Assembly: GCA_028289605.1 (NCBI GenBank) | Contig: JANQON010000003.1 | Location: 333,305 to 397,304 of the forward strand | Source of the DNA: Hyphococcus sp. | GTDB taxonomy: Bacteria; Pseudomonadota; Alphaproteobacteria; Caulobacterales; Parvularculaceae | Direction: 5' to 3' | Length of the DNA: 64,000 bases | Part shown: in pieces, positions 44,476-53,450 of the stretch | Layout of the letters: the number at the start of each line of letters is the position of its first letter | How positions within the stretch are numbered: position 1 is the first letter of the stretch | Made by a program: the position numbers and the translations under genes | Notes under the pieces: model-generated | Told to the model about the DNA's origin: nothing | Databases searched by the model: none | What the model saw: the letters and a program-made list of their open reading frames with translations, nothing else

Positions 44476-44550
44476 CCCGCTCACTCCCGCGAAAGCGGGA
44501 GTCCAGAGAACAAAATCGGTGGATCCCCGCTTTCGCGGGGATGAGCGGGG
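44476..44550. repeat. Palindromic element, CGCTCACTCCCG family (short form)
   Basis: Arms CCCGCTCACTCCCGCGAAAG and complement around an AGAGAACAAAATCGG centre. It is related to the short copies at 4968 and 6847 in the GTA cluster. With the next repeat it fills most of the 360-base gap between the DksA-like gene and chorismate mutase. Confidence 0.8.
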
Positions 44551-44600
44551 AGGCCTAGTACCGGTTGCAGATTGCTTGGTTCAATTCGTGATCGCGGCCA

Positions 44601-44713
44601 TCCTTCGAGGCGCCTTCGGCCCACCTCAGGATGAAGCTAAGAGTGCGCGGTGACATGGAAATTCCTCATCCTGAGGCGCCGGCGTAGCCGGCCTCGAAGG
44701 ACGAGGAATTTCG
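44601..44713. repeat. Palindromic repeat, CCTGAGGAG family, rearranged copy
   Basis: The right half is a hairpin with core GAAATTCCTC, ATCCTGAGG, a CGCCGGC stem, CTCGAAGGAC and complement core GAGGAATTTC. The left half (CATCCTTCGAGGCGCCTTCG, CCTCAGGATGAAG) carries another partial unit, so this copy looks rearranged. Confidence 0.75.
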
Positions 44714-44771
44714 ACTCGCCTCAAATAGAGCCAGCTCCAGTAAGCAATTTTCCTGACCGTATCGACCGAGC

Positions 44772-45083
44772 TTACTTCTCCCGCAATCGCTCTTCTTCAT
44801 ACTGAATGCCCCAGCCGATAATCAGGCGCCACAGCGCTTCGGCCATTTCCGCCGGCATGCCGGCTTCTTCGGCTCGCGCTTTCACCTTTTCGATAACATC
44901 GCGGTTGCGCCAGGGCACGGAGGCTTCTTCAGGGGAGCGTTTAAAGAACCAGGCCCTGTCCACATAGGTCCAGCGTTCCGCGAGGAGATCGACAAGGGCG
45001 CGGTCGACCCGGTCGATTTCGGCCCGCACCTCGTCCATGGTTTCGCAGGTTGCGGCTTTTTTCATGGAGCGCGTCCCTTTCAT
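44772..45083 (-). CDS. Chorismate mutase (AroQ type)
   Basis: A free-standing AroQ-type chorismate mutase of about 100 residues, converting chorismate to prephenate for Phe/Tyr synthesis. The three-helix family pattern is visible: VRAEIDRVDRALVDLLAERW, KRSPEEASVPWRNRDVIEKV and ALWRLIIGWGIQYEEERL. The start is either 45083 or 45065. It diverges from the lipoprotein gene to its right. Confidence 0.85.
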   Translation of the reverse strand: MKGTRSMKKAATCETMDEVRAEIDRVDRALVDLLAERWTYVDRAWFFKRSPEEASVPWRNRDVIEKVKARAEEAGMPAEMAEALWRLIIGWGIQYEEERLREK

Positions 45084-45161
45084 TGCTGTCCCGGCGAAGT
45101 GTGATTGGCCTTCGCCGCCGCGTGCCTTACCATGGGCCCGTTGCTGCAAGCGAGCCGTACC

Positions 45162-45566
45162 ATGAAAAAACCGTTGATCCTGTTCACCGCCTGTTTTCTC
45201 GCCGGATGCGCGACAGACGCGCCGGAGGCGTTTGACCCCGCCGCGGATCCGCGCATCGGCGCAGAAGTGGACCGGGCCTGCGTCACGGGCTCCATAGGCG
45301 GCGGTTCCATGCGTATTCAAGGGCGCAACGCGTTCCTGATGGGGCGGTCCAGCGACCGATATTTGCTGGTCTTTTCCCGCGGCTGCGGCGATCTAGGCGT
45401 CGGCGGCGCATTTCCCGTGTTTCGCAATTTCGGCGACAATTGCCGGCGGCAGGGCGAAATCATCGAAACGGCGCGAACGGATTTCGGCGTCACCGGCGGC
45501 TGCGTGATCGAGCATATTTACGAATGGGCTGACGATGCGGAAGAAGCGGAGACGGACGAAGAGTAG
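45162..45566 (+). CDS. DUF6491-like lipoprotein
   Basis: A 134-residue lipoprotein. The signal peptide MKKPLILFTACFLAGCAT has a lipobox LAGC, so the mature protein begins with a lipidated cysteine. Further cysteines (RACVTG, RGCGDL, DNCRRQ, GGCVIE) probably form disulfides in the periplasm. The C-terminus is strongly acidic. The ATG at 45162 is preferred over the upstream one at 45105. Function unknown. Confidence 0.8.
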   Translation: MKKPLILFTACFLAGCATDAPEAFDPAADPRIGAEVDRACVTGSIGGGSMRIQGRNAFLMGRSSDRYLLVFSRGCGDLGVGGAFPVFRNFGDNCRRQGEIIETARTDFGVTGGCVIEHIYEWADDAEEAETDEE

Positions 45567-45591
45567 GGGCAACTCTTTTGCGTCGAGGTGG

Positions 45592-45690
45592 GCGCCTTCA
45601 TCCTGAGGAGAAATTTCGCCTTCGTCCTTCGTGACGGCCTATCGGCCTCCTCAGGATGAAGGCGAAATTTCGTCTCGAAGGATCGAAGGC
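45592..45690. repeat. Palindromic repeat, CCTGAGGAG family
   Basis: Full copy with core AAATTTCGCCTTC and complement GAAGGCGAAATTT, flanked by CTTCATCCTGAGGAG and GTCCTTCGTGACG with their complements. It lies between the lipoprotein gene and the 3' end of the ABC-F gene, so it separates convergent genes. Confidence 0.85.
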
Positions 45691-45720
45691 TTCAACGCGA
45701 CGCAGGTGCTTCAAGAACTC

Positions 45721-47601
45721 CTAACTCCCGCCCTTTTCCGCTTCATACCGCTCCAGCGCCGCGATCCAGGATTCTTCAGCTTGCGAAATTGCTTCGACAA
45801 GCGCGGCGCGCTCTTTTTGCAGTTTCGTTGCGCGCGCCAGATCCTTTTCATAAAGCCCCGGCGCGGCCAACGCTTCATCAAGACGCGTCAACGTCGCATT
45901 CAGTTGTTCCACTTTCTTTTCTGCCGCTTCGGCGGCTTTTTTCAGTGGACTGAGGGACGCGCGCGTGTTCGCCGCGGCGATGCGCGTGCGCTCCCGCTCG
46001 TTGGGTCCGGTCGCCTTTTCCGCGGACGGCGCGGTCTTGCTGGCGGCGATGACCAGCGCGCGATAGTCGTCCATGTCGCCTTCAAAGCGCTCCGCCTTGC
46101 CGCGGTTTACCAGCCACAGCCGGTCCGCAATGGAAGCGGCCAGATGCGCGTCGTGGGTAATGAGAAGGACGGCGCCTTCAAAGTCGTTCAGCGCCTCGAT
46201 CAGGGCTTCGCGGGACTGGATGTCGAGATGGTTGGTCGGTTCATCGAGGATGAGAAGATGGGCGCCGTGATAGGTGATCAGCCCCAAGAGCAAGCGGGCT
46301 TTTTCGCCGCCGGAGAGTTTCTCGACGGCCGTGTCGGCCTTGTCGGGTCCAAAGCCGAGCTGGGCGCAGGCGCTGCGCGTTTCCGCCTCGGTGGCGTCGG
46401 GCAGCAACTCGCGGACATGATCGTAGGCTGAGTTTTTCGGCTTCAACTCATCAATTTGATGCTGCGCGAAATACGCGATCTTGAGCTTCTTGTGTTTGTA
46501 GACATTGCCGCTGAGCGGGGCGATGCGGCCTGCGATGGATTTCACCAGCGTCGACTTGCCCTCGCCGTTCGGCCCCAGGATCGCGATGCGGTCGTCCTGA
46601 TCGAGCCGCAAGTTCACGTTTCTGATCACCGGCGCGCCTTCGTCATAGCCGAGGCCTGCGTCAACGACGCGCACGATCGGCGGGGCCATCGGTTTCGGAT
46701 TGGGAAAATGAAAGGGCGCGGTGCGTTCCGAGATTGGTACGGCGACGGTCTGCATCTTCTCCAGCGCCTTGACGCGGCTTTGCGCTTGCTTGGCTTTCGA
46801 CGCCTTGGCGCGAAATCGGTCGACAAAGGCCTGCATGTGGCGGCGCCGCGCTTCCTGGCGCGCCGCGAAACTCGCCGCCTGAGCCCGCGCCTCGGCGCGC
46901 TTGCGCTCGTACGTATCGTAGTCGCCCGGGTGCACCGAGAGTTTGCCGTTCTCCAGCGCCATGATGTGCGTCACAGCGTTGTTTAAGAGGCCCCGGTCGT
47001 GACTGACGATCAGCGCGGTGAAGGGATATCGTCTGAGATAGGTTTCAAGCCAAACGGCGCCTTCAAGGTCGAGATAGTTGGTCGGCTCGTCGAGCAGCAA
47101 CAGGTCGGGCGCTGAAAACAGAACCCCGGCGAGGGCGACGCGCATGCGCCAGCCGCCGGAAAACTCAGCGCACGAGCGCGCTTGTTCGGCGGCGGAAAAG
47201 CCGAGGCCGGCGAGGATTGCGCCGGCGCGGGCTTCAGCGGAGTGGGCTTCGATATCGGCGAGCCGGGTCTGGATCTCCGCAATGCGGTGAGGATCGCTCG
47301 CCGTCTCCGCCTCGGTGAGGAGCGACAGGCGCTCCCGGTCATGCTCGAGCACGGTTTCCAGGAGCGACGCGTCGCTCGCCGGCGCCTCCTGCGCGACCGA
47401 GCCGATGCGCGCGCCCTTGCGCAGGGATACATCCTCGTCGCCGGCGTACGTCTCGCCGCGGATAATCTTCAGAAGCGTCGACTTCCCCGAGCCGTTGCGG
47501 CCGACAAAGCCCACCTTCCAGCCGGCGGAAATCGCTGCGGTCGCCTGATCGAAGAGGACGCGTCCTTCGATTGAATAGGTGAGGTCGTTGATGTGCAGCA
47601 T
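45721..47601 (-). CDS. ABC-F family ATPase (Uup/YheS-like)
   Basis: A 626-residue cytosolic ABC-F protein, a class acting on ribosomes. Two ATPase domains have Walker A loops GFVGRNGSGKST (residues 31-42) and GPNGEGKST, signatures EFSGGWRMRVALAG and KLSGGEKARLLLGL, and Walker B LLLLDEPTNYLDLEG and LLILDEPTNHLDIQS. The linker between the domains is long and basic. The C-terminal 90 residues form a coiled coil, as in Uup/YheS. No membrane subunit is present. Confidence 0.94.
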   Translation of the reverse strand: MLHINDLTYSIEGRVLFDQATAAISAGWKVGFVGRNGSGKSTLLKIIRGETYAGDEDVSLRKGARIGSVAQEAPASDASLLETVLEHDRERLSLLTEAETASDPHRIAEIQTRLADIEAHSAEARAGAILAGLGFSAAEQARSCAEFSGGWRMRVALAGVLFSAPDLLLLDEPTNYLDLEGAVWLETYLRRYPFTALIVSHDRGLLNNAVTHIMALENGKLSVHPGDYDTYERKRAEARAQAASFAARQEARRRHMQAFVDRFRAKASKAKQAQSRVKALEKMQTVAVPISERTAPFHFPNPKPMAPPIVRVVDAGLGYDEGAPVIRNVNLRLDQDDRIAILGPNGEGKSTLVKSIAGRIAPLSGNVYKHKKLKIAYFAQHQIDELKPKNSAYDHVRELLPDATEAETRSACAQLGFGPDKADTAVEKLSGGEKARLLLGLITYHGAHLLILDEPTNHLDIQSREALIEALNDFEGAVLLITHDAHLAASIADRLWLVNRGKAERFEGDMDDYRALVIAASKTAPSAEKATGPNERERTRIAAANTRASLSPLKKAAEAAEKKVEQLNATLTRLDEALAAPGLYEKDLARATKLQKERAALVEAISQAEESWIAALERYEAEKGGS

Positions 47602-47734
47602 TGTCCTATGCGGGGTGACGGTTCGTAAAACCGTCTACCTAGCGGCGCCGACGGCGCCCGTCGAGCCGCAATTCGTCGGCCAGGTCGCTCGGTTCGTTGG
47701 ACGCTTCTTATCGGCGGGGCGAGCCGGGTGTTTG

Positions 47735-47956
47735 TCGGCTGCATGCAGCGGCGACGTCTTCGTCACAACGCTGGGCGCAAAGCGGCTTCTGCGCTTGGAA
47801 CTCAATGGCGACAGAATTCTGCGTGTGGAAGAGCTGTTCAGCGAGCTGAATGTTCGTTTGCGCAATATTGAAATGGGACCCGACGGCGCGCTCTGCGTTC
47901 TAACGGATTCCGGCGACGGCCGCTTGTTGAGAATTGAGCCGGCGCCCGCAGAATAA
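47735..47956 (+). pseudogene. C-terminal remnant of a PQQ-dependent sugar dehydrogenase
   Basis: The last 74 residues of an open frame starting at 47579 read GDVFVTTLGAKRLLRLELNG, then IEMGPDGALCVLTDSGDGRL and end LLRIEPAPAE. This is the final blade of a soluble aldose-type PQQ glucose/sorbosone dehydrogenase (YliI-like). The rest of the beta-propeller and its catalytic histidine are missing, and the upstream 50 residues are unrelated, so this is a decayed fragment rather than a gene. Confidence 0.7.
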
Positions 47957-48084
47957 CATATTCCTTATATCGCGCTGCAACAGAGTACGTGCATTTGCGC
48001 TGCTATTTCATAAATCTGTCGTAGTTTGCGTCTTGTTCGCAACCGTTCCACGCCCCATCTGATGCGCATACAGATGGAGGGTGA

Positions 48085-49263
48085 ATGATATCGAATAAAA
48101 TTCTGCACATCATAACCTGGCCCGTTCGGGCCATATTCAAGCCGTTTCGCCGGGCTGCCGGCGGCTCCGCCGGCGAATCGTTCGGCGCGGCCTCAAGAAC
48201 GGCGGCCGGCGCTGCGGCGCGGCTGGGCCCCGGCGACATTCTGGGCGCCGAATATAAAGAGGAACCGCCGCGCGGGCTCGAAGCGGCGATGTTCCGGCAG
48301 CTTCCTCGCCCGCGTCTCATCGAAAAATCAGCATCCGAACTCAGTCTCGAAGAAGCGCAAGGTTATGCGGCGCAGGCGGGGCGGTTTTATGAGTTCTCGT
48401 TTCCGCTGTTTCCTCGCGGTGACTTTTTCTACGAAGAAATCGAAAAGGACTTTCTCCACGCTGCACTCGGTTATGGGGAAAACAGTATCGACAGACGGTT
48501 CATCGACGTCGCTAATCTATTCCGGCGCACACTCAATGATAACTCGCGCACTTTGCTGGTTTACTGGGCGCCGCTCATTGCCGTTTTGTTTTTCGGCGGC
48601 GCCGCGGCGGCGATGACGACGCAGAGTCTGGAGGCTGACCACTGGGGGATCTATGGCGTCGCCGCCGGCCTTGCCTCTTTCGTTGCGTTCCTGGTCTACA
48701 GCTGGCCCTATAAGGTTGTGCAGCAGCGCAACCTGTTGAACCTCGACAATTATGTCACGTCGAAATTCGCGCGCATCAATCATAACTTTCAGGTCGCCAA
48801 ACGCCGCGCCTTAAACGTTGAACGCGACAAACGCATTCCTGAGCGCGATGCTCTGCGCGCTGAAGCCGGCGCCTGGACGCTGTCTTATCACTGGTTCGCA
48901 ATGCGACTATTCCTGTGCGAGTCGATGTTGCGCAACAAGTTTTATCAAATTCGGCGCAACACGGCGCTCTACTGGGCCGGCGGGATGGTTTTCACGGTCG
49001 CGGTTTTGGCTGCGATCGGCGGATGGCTGTGGGTTGAGGGCGCGGCGTTGTCGACGATCGGCGCCTTCGCGGCCGGCGCCGCCGCCTATCTTTTTCTCAT
49101 GGGCCTCGTCACGGCCCGCGCCACCGGCATGATGTTCAATGTCGTCCAGTCGAACGAATGGAGCCGGTTCTCCATGATCAATCTTGATCGGACGATCAGC
49201 GATCACGTGGGAGAAGACAAACTGCAGATCGTGACGTTCAGAGACCGCAATCGGATGGAATAG
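48085..49263 (+). CDS. Four-span membrane protein, function unknown
   Basis: A 392-residue inner-membrane protein with a cytosolic N-terminus of about 150 residues, two spans (WAPLIAVLFFGGAAAAM near 155; IYGVAAGLASFVAFLVYSW near 188), a basic cytosolic loop of about 95 residues (HNFQVAKRRALNVERDKRIP), and two more spans (GGMVFTVAVLAAIGGWLW; TIGAFAAGAAAYLFLMGL). The C-terminus is charged and soluble. I do not recognise a family. Confidence 0.75.
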   Translation: MISNKILHIITWPVRAIFKPFRRAAGGSAGESFGAASRTAAGAAARLGPGDILGAEYKEEPPRGLEAAMFRQLPRPRLIEKSASELSLEEAQGYAAQAGRFYEFSFPLFPRGDFFYEEIEKDFLHAALGYGENSIDRRFIDVANLFRRTLNDNSRTLLVYWAPLIAVLFFGGAAAAMTTQSLEADHWGIYGVAAGLASFVAFLVYSWPYKVVQQRNLLNLDNYVTSKFARINHNFQVAKRRALNVERDKRIPERDALRAEAGAWTLSYHWFAMRLFLCESMLRNKFYQIRRNTALYWAGGMVFTVAVLAAIGGWLWVEGAALSTIGAFAAGAAAYLFLMGLVTARATGMMFNVVQSNEWSRFSMINLDRTISDHVGEDKLQIVTFRDRNRME

Positions 49264-49286
49264 TCCGTTGCGCGCCGCCCATCCGA

Positions 49287-49775
49287 TCAGTGGTGTCCTG
49301 AATGGTCCTTTGCGGTGCGAATGTCGACGGTGACGGATGCGTCGGGCGCGGTCTCAAATTGCAGCGTGAAGGAAGGCGGGCTGTTGGCGCTGATCGTATC
49401 GGTCACGCCAATCAACATGACATGAGCGCCGCCGGGGCTGAGGCTGACGCTTTGGCCCGCAGGAAGGGCGAGGGCGCTGATCGGGGTCATGCGCATCACC
49501 CCGTCTTCCATCGAGGACAGGTGAATCTCCACAGCGTCCGCGCCGGCGAAGGACACGCCCACAAGGGCGTCGTCCGTGTCGCCGCCGTTGCACAAGGTCA
49601 TATAGGCGGCGCTGACCGCCTGTCCGGCGCGCGCCGGCTCTGTCCAGGCGTCGACAACGACGATGCCGTCGCCGTCGCACTCCGCGCTGGCGGTCTCGCC
49701 GGCGCCGCTGTCCTGGCCGCAGCCGATCAAGGCGAGCGTTGCAGAAAAAACCCAGAAACGAAATCGCACGCGCAT
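49287..49775 (-). CDS. PCu(A)C periplasmic copper chaperone lipoprotein
   Basis: A 162-residue periplasmic copper carrier. The signal sequence ends in a lipobox (LALIGCGQ). The PCu(A)C site consists of a histidine and methionines in EIHLSSMEDGVMRM and the HVM pair in GGAHVMLIGV. A His-rich tail (KDHSGHH) could add a metal site. PCuAC delivers Cu(I) to the CuA/CuB centres of cytochrome oxidase; no partner SCO gene lies nearby. Confidence 0.9.
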   Translation of the reverse strand: MRVRFRFWVFSATLALIGCGQDSGAGETASAECDGDGIVVVDAWTEPARAGQAVSAAYMTLCNGGDTDDALVGVSFAGADAVEIHLSSMEDGVMRMTPISALALPAGQSVSLSPGGAHVMLIGVTDTISANSPPSFTLQFETAPDASVTVDIRTAKDHSGHH

Positions 49776-49901
49776 GGCTCCTATCTTGCAAAGTGCTTGG
49801 TTCTAGAATGCTTGGTTCTAGAGAGTGTGGTTCGACAGCGCCTATGGTTGGCGCCCGCACCGGATACCGTTAAGAGAGGCGGGCAACAAGGATTTTCGCC
49901 C

Positions 49902-50126
49902 ATGAATGCTTCGGAAATCGCCAGAATTCAGGCTTATCTGCGCGCCAAATTCGGCGCGCCCGCAATTGAGGTGCGGGGCCGGCAGAACAAAGACGATTCC
50001 GCCGAAGTCTATCTCGGCGACGAATTCATCGCTGTCATCTTCAAGGATGACGAAGAAGGCGATGTTTCTTATGACTTCAACATGGCGATTCTGGAGATCG
50101 ATCTTCCAGAACAGCCCGACGCCTAA
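49902..50126 (+). CDS. DUF3126-type small protein
   Basis: A 74-residue acidic protein with a short helix (ASEIARIQAYLRAKFG) and a beta-rich centre (SAEVYLGDEFIAVIFKDDEE), which I recognise as the DUF3126 pattern of alphaproteobacteria. The ATG at 49902 is inside a much longer non-coding open frame from 49302. It is followed after 11 bases by a membrane protein gene. Confidence 0.85.
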   Translation: MNASEIARIQAYLRAKFGAPAIEVRGRQNKDDSAEVYLGDEFIAVIFKDDEEGDVSYDFNMAILEIDLPEQPDA

Positions 50127-50137
50127 GAGGCATTCCT

Positions 50138-51556
50138 TTGCGCGCTGGGTCTGCGGGTTTGATCGGCGCTTTTGCGGCTAACCGTCCCTATTTGTCGATC
50201 GGCGTTTTGGCCGCCGGGCTTATCACGCTGGCGGTGGTGGGGGCGCGCCAGGCCGGCGGCGGCGCCGGCGACAAGATCGCAGCGCTCGCTGCTGCGGGCT
50301 TCTACCTCATCATTCTGCCTATGGCCCTGGCGTCGGCGGCGCCGCGGCGGCTTGCCATGCGGATTTTATTCCTGGTGCTGACGGCCGTGGTCGCGGCAGG
50401 TCTCGTCGCCCTGGACGCAGGGCTGCTGGCGTTGCCGCTCGACGCCCCGACGCCGCCACGTTCTATGACATTGGCCGCTTTTGCACTGTTCGCGTTCTAC
50501 GTCGCCCTGTCGCCGCTGGCTCAGAATGTCGCGCGCCTCGGCGTGCTTGCGCCGTTTTCGGCGGTGTTGGGCGCCGCCGGGGCCGCCGGTTATCTTGCGC
50601 TCGCCGGCGTTATGGCGTCCGAGGACGGTGCGCTTGCGGTCGCCATCTCGCTGACCCTGGGCGTTGGCGCCGGCGTGAACGTCGCCGCCAATTTCGCCAG
50701 GCGCTTTGCGGCGGGCGACAGGCGCAAACGCGCTGCTGCGGCGGCGGGTCATGATGCAGTGGCCCCTAGCGTGTTCTCTTTGTTGGCGCTCGCCATTTTC
50801 TTTGTCGTCCATTCGTTCAAGACCAATTTCGGCGCGGTCGACTGGGGACTTGTCTGGGCGGGCATCACCGTGTCCGCCGGCGCTGTCGCGACCGGACTGG
50901 TCGCGGTGACGGGCGGTTTGTCGCTCAGCGCGGTCGGCGAACAGGCCGCAGTCGACGAAAACCGGCGTCGCCAGTGGTTTATCGCCCGATGGCGCCCGTT
51001 CCGCCTGTTGTTGCCGGCGACCACGGCGAGCGCTGCGGCGGCGATCGTCGGCATTTTTGTGGTGATTGCGCTGTTTGAAACCGGCCTGTCCGAGCCGCTT
51101 CGGTTTATCATCTATCTCGTGCTGTTGTGGGCGGCGGCGGCGACCGCTTTTGTGTCCATTCGCACGAGCGCGCTGATTGCCGCCTTGGCGGCCTCCAGCG
51201 CGATCCTTGCGGACTACGCCCTCGCCGTCGCCTCCGTCAGTGCGCCGGCGCCGGGGGACCGGCTGGCCGCCTTGACGCTGACGGCGGTTGCGCTTGGGGC
51301 CATGACCGTCAGCTGGCGCGATGCGGGCGAGGAGTGGCGCAATGCGCGCGACATCGTCGAGAACGCGTTGAGCGACGGATTGCGCCGCTTTCTTTTCATT
51401 ATCGGCTCGGGCGCGGCGTCCATTTTCACGGCCATGCAGGTTTTTCCCTGGGAAGGGGGCGCGGCCACGGTCATCTATTTCCTGACGACGTCGCTCATTG
51501 CGCTTGCGTTGGCGCCGGCGGCGATGACGGCGATGAGCGCCCGTTTTCGCAACTAA
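50138..51556 (+). CDS. Polytopic membrane protein, function unknown
   Basis: A 472-residue hydrophobic protein with about thirteen spans and no charged motif that I can assign. The start is a TTG with AAGAGG seven bases upstream, a reasonable site. A polar loop of about 30 residues lies at EQAAVDENRRRQWFIARWRP. It may be co-transcribed with the DUF3126 gene. Confidence 0.75.
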   Translation: MRAGSAGLIGAFAANRPYLSIGVLAAGLITLAVVGARQAGGGAGDKIAALAAAGFYLIILPMALASAAPRRLAMRILFLVLTAVVAAGLVALDAGLLALPLDAPTPPRSMTLAAFALFAFYVALSPLAQNVARLGVLAPFSAVLGAAGAAGYLALAGVMASEDGALAVAISLTLGVGAGVNVAANFARRFAAGDRRKRAAAAAGHDAVAPSVFSLLALAIFFVVHSFKTNFGAVDWGLVWAGITVSAGAVATGLVAVTGGLSLSAVGEQAAVDENRRRQWFIARWRPFRLLLPATTASAAAAIVGIFVVIALFETGLSEPLRFIIYLVLLWAAAATAFVSIRTSALIAALAASSAILADYALAVASVSAPAPGDRLAALTLTAVALGAMTVSWRDAGEEWRNARDIVENALSDGLRRFLFIIGSGAASIFTAMQVFPWEGGAATVIYFLTTSLIALALAPAAMTAMSARFRN

Positions 51557-51564
51557 CGCCGCCC

Positions 51565-52320
51565 TTATTCGCCCGCGGTGCGATCAATCCCCGCAACATA
51601 GGCGCGAACCTCCGCATCGATCGCCTTCCATTCCGGCAGATACGGCCTTTTGAAACGGTAGTTGACCTCAACCCCGTTGCTGTATTCATAGGTGCGCCAG
51701 CATTCCGGGCTCGGGATATCCTCTTGTTCCTTGTAACAGAAGAGGGCCAGTATGTTTTCGTCCGCGTCGGCGCCGACAAATAGCTCCGTATCCGAATAAC
51801 CGGAGGTGGGTACGTCAGCGCGCCTTTCCATAAAGCTGAACTTGGTCAACTGATAGGGGGTCCTGACGCCGCGGCGGTCGATGACGTTCGGCATGTACAG
51901 AACGTCGATCCGCTCCGCTTCCGTGATTTTGGCTTTACGGGTTGAGACAGTGATGTAGATGCGGCGGGTTTTCGGGTCATTGTCGACGAACTCACGGCGA
52001 TGGGCCGGAGAGTATCCGTCCATTGTCGGCCACAACGCGTAGAGCGAGACCTCATCCCGGGCGCCCCCTCGGCGGGCGCGCGGGTAGACCGTGTAATTCG
52101 CCGCCGGCGCGAAGGTGTGGCCGGCGATGTCGAGGGCGATGGGTTCTTCGGTAATCGCCGGGCTTGGCAGGTCCCCTTTGAACTCTTCATAGCTCGGCCC
52201 GACATAGTAGTAGAGAAAAATGGCGCACAGCACGAGCGTCGCAGCGAATATGCCGATCGGATACCGCCAGCTCGATTCCTGCTTAACCTGTTCGCCGCCA
52301 AACCCGTAGCCGTTGCTCAT
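51565..52320 (-). CDS. Single-span membrane-anchored protein, function unknown
   Basis: A 251-residue protein with one N-terminal span (YPIGIFAATLVLCAIFLYYY, residues 20-39) and a soluble periplasmic domain rich in beta strands. Typical stretches are GHTFAPAANYTVYPRARRGG and VSLYALWPTMDGYSPAHRRE; cysteines occur at LFCYKEQEDIPSPECW. I do not recognise its family. It converges with the polytopic membrane protein gene, nine bases apart. Confidence 0.75.
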   Translation of the reverse strand: MSNGYGFGGEQVKQESSWRYPIGIFAATLVLCAIFLYYYVGPSYEEFKGDLPSPAITEEPIALDIAGHTFAPAANYTVYPRARRGGARDEVSLYALWPTMDGYSPAHRREFVDNDPKTRRIYITVSTRKAKITEAERIDVLYMPNVIDRRGVRTPYQLTKFSFMERRADVPTSGYSDTELFVGADADENILALFCYKEQEDIPSPECWRTYEYSNGVEVNYRFKRPYLPEWKAIDAEVRAYVAGIDRTAGE

Positions 52321-52416
52321 GGCCTCGCCTCTAATCCAAACGCGTTGACCGGCTTCCTAGCACGAGGCCGGTCCGGCTGAAAACGGCTTGACGTCAGCTG
52401 TGCGCCCGGCGACCGG

Positions 52417-53187
52417 CTAAAGCCGGTCGATCATCTCGGCGACCAAGGGATGGCGAACGACGTCTTCGCGCGAGAACCGCACAACATCGACCTTCTCAAG
52501 GCCGTCGAGCTTGTTGGCGACGTCCATGAGGCCCGACATGCCGCTCAAGAGGTCCGTCTGGGCGGGATCGCCGGTGACGACCATGGAGGAACTCCACCCC
52601 AACCGGGTCAACAGCATCTTCAACTGGCCGTAAGTGCAGTTTTGCGCCTCATCGATCACCACATAGGCGTTGTTCAGCGTGCGCCCGCGCATATAGGCGA
52701 TGGGCGCGATTTCGATCACGCCTTCCGCCATCAGCGCCTTGAGGCGTTTTGCCGACAATCGGTCGATCAGCGCGTCATAAAGCGGTCGCAGATAGGGCGA
52801 CAATTTGTCTTCCATGTCGCCGGGCAAAAAGCCGAGGCTCTCACCGGCTTCAACAGCGGGGCGCGAAAGGACAATGCGGCTGGCGGCGCCGGACTCCAAG
52901 GCTTCCACGGCTTTAGCGACGGCGAGATAGGTTTTGCCGGTGCCTGCCGCGCCGATGGCGAACACCAGAGGGGACGCGTCAATGGCGTCAAGCATTTTTT
53001 GTTGCGAATCGTTCTGTGCCCGGATGTTTTTTCGATATTTCTGGCTGCGGTATTTTTCGTCCTTGGCGGGCTCGTCTATGGGAGACCAATGTGGTTCGTC
53101 AAACAGCCTTCGAACATTATCGGCTTCGGGAATTTGTACGGCCTCATGCATGCGCCGTTGCGCACGGCGAGCGGAACGTTTCGCCAT
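52417..53187 (-). CDS. PhoH-family ATPase
   Basis: A 256-residue cytosolic P-loop protein. Walker A is GAAGTGKTYLAVAKAVEALE (from residue 79), Walker B is AYVVIDEAQNCTYGQLKMLL, and VVTGDPAQTDL provides the conserved PhoH sensor motif. The basic N-terminus (MAKRSARRAQRRMHEA) precedes the ATPase. It is of the short ylaK-free type; no toxin gene is adjacent. Confidence 0.93.
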   Translation of the reverse strand: MAKRSARRAQRRMHEAVQIPEADNVRRLFDEPHWSPIDEPAKDEKYRSQKYRKNIRAQNDSQQKMLDAIDASPLVFAIGAAGTGKTYLAVAKAVEALESGAASRIVLSRPAVEAGESLGFLPGDMEDKLSPYLRPLYDALIDRLSAKRLKALMAEGVIEIAPIAYMRGRTLNNAYVVIDEAQNCTYGQLKMLLTRLGWSSSMVVTGDPAQTDLLSGMSGLMDVANKLDGLEKVDVVRFSREDVVRHPLVAEMIDRL

Positions 53188-53450
53188 TCGGTTCTCCTGA
53201 CACTGAAATGAAATGGATGAGGCGGCTAAGAGCGTTTATTTTTTTGCGGTCGAGCAATCGACGCTTCCGAGAAGGAGGCATGACCGGAGGAATTAGGTCC
53301 TCATTGTCGCTCTTTGGCATTACACCGCCTGACGCTTACGCGAATCAGCAACCAGGTTTATTCATAAGGTGATTTGCCCGGCCGCCTATAGCCAAGATGA
53401 TACGTCACCAAAAATTCTAATTGGTTAACGCGCGCCGGATCGCATCGTCT

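Noticed and set aside
47579..47734. N-terminal half of the ORF as an intact small protein
   Set aside because: It overlaps the 5' end of the divergent ABC-F gene and has no resemblance to the dehydrogenase that follows in frame.
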